DNA from: Clostridium sp. CAG:440
Lineage (GTDB): Bacteria; Bacillota; Clostridia; TANB77; CAG-508
Assembly: GCA_000437215.1 (NCBI GenBank)
Contig: FR898631.1
Coordinates: 10,243 to 26,544, forward strand
Length of the DNA: 16,302 nucleotides
Direction of reading: 5' to 3'
Part shown: positions 14,348 to 16,302 of the stretch, one piece after another
How the letters are laid out: each line of letters begins with the position of its first letter
Position numbering within the stretch: the first letter of the stretch is position 1
Program-made: the position numbers and the translations under genes
The notes under the pieces: model-generated
Database searches by the model: none
What the model was told of the DNA's origin: nothing
Seen by the model: only the letters and a program-made list of their open reading frames with translations

Positions 14348-15737
14348 ATGGAAAAAGAAAAAATATTAGATAAAATGAGAGAATTGAGAGATGTAAGGGA
14401 TTTACAGATATTAAGTAAAGAATTAGAAAATATAAATTTGGATGTTGATTATAAAAAAGATTTAGCTGAAAATAAAGTTTTAGATGTAAAATATTTGGGA
14501 CAAATTGAGCAAAATGTTGAAGTTGATGGTAAAGAAGAAAAAGTATTAAAAGATATATATTTATTAATTGAACAACAAAAAGATAAAGACGGTAATTTAA
14601 TTCAAATTGAAAAATATTATAATGAAGACTTGGAATTTTTAGCTGGGAATAATTTAACAGATGGCTATGGTCTTATGCTAGACCCAAGACATATGGATCA
14701 AAGGGACTTATTAGAACAGTTACAAAATCTTGATAAAGAGGGGTTATTGGATTTAAATGAAATGGACCAAGAAAGATTAGAACAAATTGCCAATGTTTTA
14801 GGAATTGAAAAAGATGATATAAAAAAAGTTGCAAGTATGAATAAAAACCAATTAGAAGAAGCGGAAGAACAGTTAGAAAACGAAGAAAACTTGGATTCTA
14901 AAAAGATTGACGAAGGAAAAGAACGTAAAGAGTTTTCTAAAAATGAGATTGAAAAAATATCTACAAAAAATGAAATAAAAATTAATCAGAAAGTAACTGA
15001 TAAAGATACTATGGCATCTGTTTTAGGAGTTCAAGATAAGGGCTACCAAAAAATTGCTATAATTTATTCTGATAAATTAAAAGGAAATAGTAATACTACA
15101 AGATTTTCTTTTGTTGGAATTAAAGAAGATGGTTCTGCTGAAAAAATAGAGAGTCTAGAACAAGGTTATGGAAATACTCCATCTAAAACAATATATGGTT
15201 TAAATAGAGATGGTAGCCAATTGGAAGAACAAAAAGCATCCTCAATATTCAAAATTAAAGGAAAAAAAGAAGCGCAACTTGCAGTTGAAATTGGAGCTAT
15301 GGGTACAATAGAACCAAAATTTGTAAGAACACCTGCACAAGATAATCAAAAAGCAATAAGTGTACCGATAGAAACAAGTCAAATAAAACCTACAACAAGA
15401 GAAGTAAGAGAATTAATGAATGAAAGAAGAAATGTAAGAGTTTCTGAAGAAATAGAAAAAATAGAAAATCATAAAGAACATGGGTGTGACGTTGAAAACT
15501 TAAAACTTCAGGATTATGATGACAATCTAAATAATAATACACATACCCATCTTGAAGATGAGGAATTAGAAAAGTATGCAAATGAAGCACTTAATGACGA
15601 AGATATAGAAAATGTATTTACTAAAAGAGAAGTAAAAGAAATGATAGAAAAATATTTGGAAAATGGAAAGCAAATAGATGAAGCAATTGATTTAATACGG
15701 ACAAGATGCAGAAAACATGAAAACCAAAGAACACTAA
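14348..15737 (+). CDS. Unrecognised acidic soluble protein (needs +1 shift at CGG 15698)
   Basis: I do not recognise this protein. It starts at ATG 14348 behind AAAGGAG with 8-nt spacing. The N-terminal part (1-200) is charged and helical, including a repeated-looking leucine pattern DLLEQLQNLDKEGLLDLN (120-137) and a coiled-coil-like Glu/Lys stretch at 168-215. A middle domain at about 218-340 mixes strands (YQKIAIIYSD, TRFSFVGIKEDG, AQLAVEIGAMGT). The C-terminal part is again acidic and helical. In the zero frame it runs to 15820 with 490 residues and a strange basic and hydrophobic tail encoded by a palindrome. Skipping C15698 after residue 450 gives GQDAENMKTKEH and stops at TAA 15735, for 462 residues with no membrane segment. 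The shifted ending suits the composition far better and places the palindrome after the stop. Confidence 0.75.
15695..15701 (+). other. Probable +1 frameshift site (ATA CGG A) in the 14348 gene
   Basis: The in-frame codons are ATA CGG ACA. Skipping the C gives ATA GGA CAA GAT GCA and a stop 12 codons later. There is no homologue in view to prove the right frame here, so this case rests on composition, on the position of the hairpin and on the identical pattern at 8921 and 12923. Confidence 0.6.
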
Positions 15738-15761
15738 AATATTATGGTAAATTATTTTTAA

Positions 15762-15822
15762 AGCTTAACATTATATTATTATATATTCTTTATAGAATAT
15801 ATAATAATATAACTGTTTAGCT
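15762..15822. terminator. Long palindrome between converging genes, probable bidirectional terminator
   Basis: The arms 15771-15788 and 15795-15812 are a perfect 18-bp inverted repeat around TTTATA. The flanks AGCTTAACA (15762-15770) and TGTTTAGCT (15814-15822) extend it with one mismatch and one unpaired C. T-runs on either side are weak, so termination strength is uncertain. It lies between the shift-corrected stop of the 14348 gene and the feoB stop. Confidence 0.6.
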
Positions 15823-15831
15823 TATTATAAA

Positions 15832-16302
15832 TTATACAACAAATAAGTTCCAAATACCAGTTGTAATCATGCAAATAATAATTCCACAAACAGTAGGAAT
15901 AGCAAAAGACATGAACATCCATTTTAAACTTGAAGTTTCTTTTTTTATAGTCATTAAAGTTGTAGTACAAGGAAAATGCAAACATGTAAAAATCATAACA
16001 TTAATTGCTGTAAGCAAATTCCAGCCATTTTGTATTAATATTTGAGCTATTTCAAAGTTATTGTCAATATTACAAAGAGCAGTACCTTTTAAATAACACA
16101 TAAGGATTATAGGTAAAACAATTTCATTTGCTGGAATTCCAAAAATAAATGCAGTTAAAATATAACCATCAAGTCCCATAAGTTTTGCAAACGGATCAAG
16201 AAAATTAGCAATAATAGTAAGTAAACTTTGACCATCAATCCCAATATTTGCAAATAGCCATATAATAAGTCCAGCAGGTGCAGCAACAACAATTGCTCTT
16301 CC
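15832..16302 (-). CDS. feoB: Ferrous iron transporter FeoB, C-terminal part
   Basis: The minus-strand frame is open to the window edge and gives the last 156 residues of FeoB, the GTP-dependent Fe(II) importer of the inner membrane. The fragment reads GRAIVVAAPAGLIIW, LDPFAKLMGLDGYI, then FGIPANEIVLPIILM, NGWNLLTAINVMIFTCLHFP and CTTTLMTIKKETSSLKW. These are the Gate-domain landmarks of the family: the PANE segment, the Cys after HFP and the TIKKET stretch. The G domain would lie beyond the right edge. An internal ATG at 16179 is within the gene and is not its start. It converges on the 14348 gene, with the palindrome between them. Confidence 0.93.
   Translation of the reverse strand, partial: GRAIVVAAPAGLIIWLFANIGIDGQSLLTIIANFLDPFAKLMGLDGYILTAFIFGIPANEIVLPIILMCYLKGTALCNIDNNFEIAQILIQNGWNLLTAINVMIFTCLHFPCTTTLMTIKKETSSLKWMFMSFAIPTVCGIIICMITTGIWNLFVV

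Noticed and set aside
8921..15700. Ordinary pseudogene decay or random sequencing error as the explanation of the frame breaks
   Set aside because: Not excluded, but not preferred. All three are single C insertions before GGA, none lies in a homopolymer, and the three genes are otherwise intact. Reads are needed to settle it.
15738..15820. C-terminal membrane anchor on the 14348 protein
   Set aside because: The hydrophobic stretch is the zero-frame translation of a palindrome. The shifted frame ends earlier with a fitting acidic and polar sequence.
15832..16179. A stand-alone 115-residue membrane protein on the minus strand
   Set aside because: The frame continues upstream to the window edge with clear FeoB sequence, so the ATG is internal.
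1..16302. CRISPR arrays, insertion sequences, tRNA or rRNA genes
   Set aside because: I saw no regularly spaced repeats, transposase-like frame, or cloverleaf or rRNA-like sequence anywhere in the window.

Overview
The window is very AT-rich DNA from an endospore-forming, low-GC Firmicute, most likely an uncultured or gut-type member of the Clostridia. The evidence is spoIVB and spoVG, a textbook sigma-H promoter in front of spoVG, Clostridia-like gene content, AGA as the dominant Arg codon and AGGAGG-type ribosome sites.

Region 1 (1-7637, all +) is one long operon for a Tad/type IV pilus-like machine. It holds the C-terminus of a CpaF/TadA-type secretion ATPase, a membrane platform protein with two T2SF (TadB/TadC) halves fused in one chain, and seven small to medium proteins with an N-terminal hydrophobic helix and an exported-looking remainder. 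Four of these (2531, 3354, 4375, 4850) begin with MENA(S/A)(K/D)AL directly followed by the helix, with no basic leader and no prepilin peptidase site. A fifth (3867) shares their internal and C-terminal motifs. The last two (5475, 6063) resemble other pilin/TadE-like subunits. A 12-bp hairpin lies between the last two and a strong terminator closes the operon.

Region 2 (7638-9067) is spoIVB, the intercompartmental sporulation protease, preceded by an unusual hairpin between a ribosome-site-like sequence and the start, and followed by a bidirectional terminator. Region 3 is murC on the minus strand with a good sigma-A promoter, divergent from spoVG. Region 4 (11045-14327) is a pth-rng-rimO operon for translation and RNA housekeeping, closed by a tandemly duplicated 32-bp terminator-like unit. 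Region 5 is an unrecognised acidic soluble protein, a long palindrome, and the C-terminus of feoB on the minus strand.

The most striking result is that spoIVB, rimO and the unknown gene at 14348 each carry the same lesion: one extra C immediately before a GGA glycine codon. This makes an in-frame CGG, and skipping the C restores the expected protein. I found no other in-frame CGG in any coding region of the window. This fits programmed +1 frameshifting at an unassigned or very slowly read CGG codon, although a systematic data artefact must be excluded. The second result is the leaderless pilin-like family paired with Tad-type motor and platform proteins.
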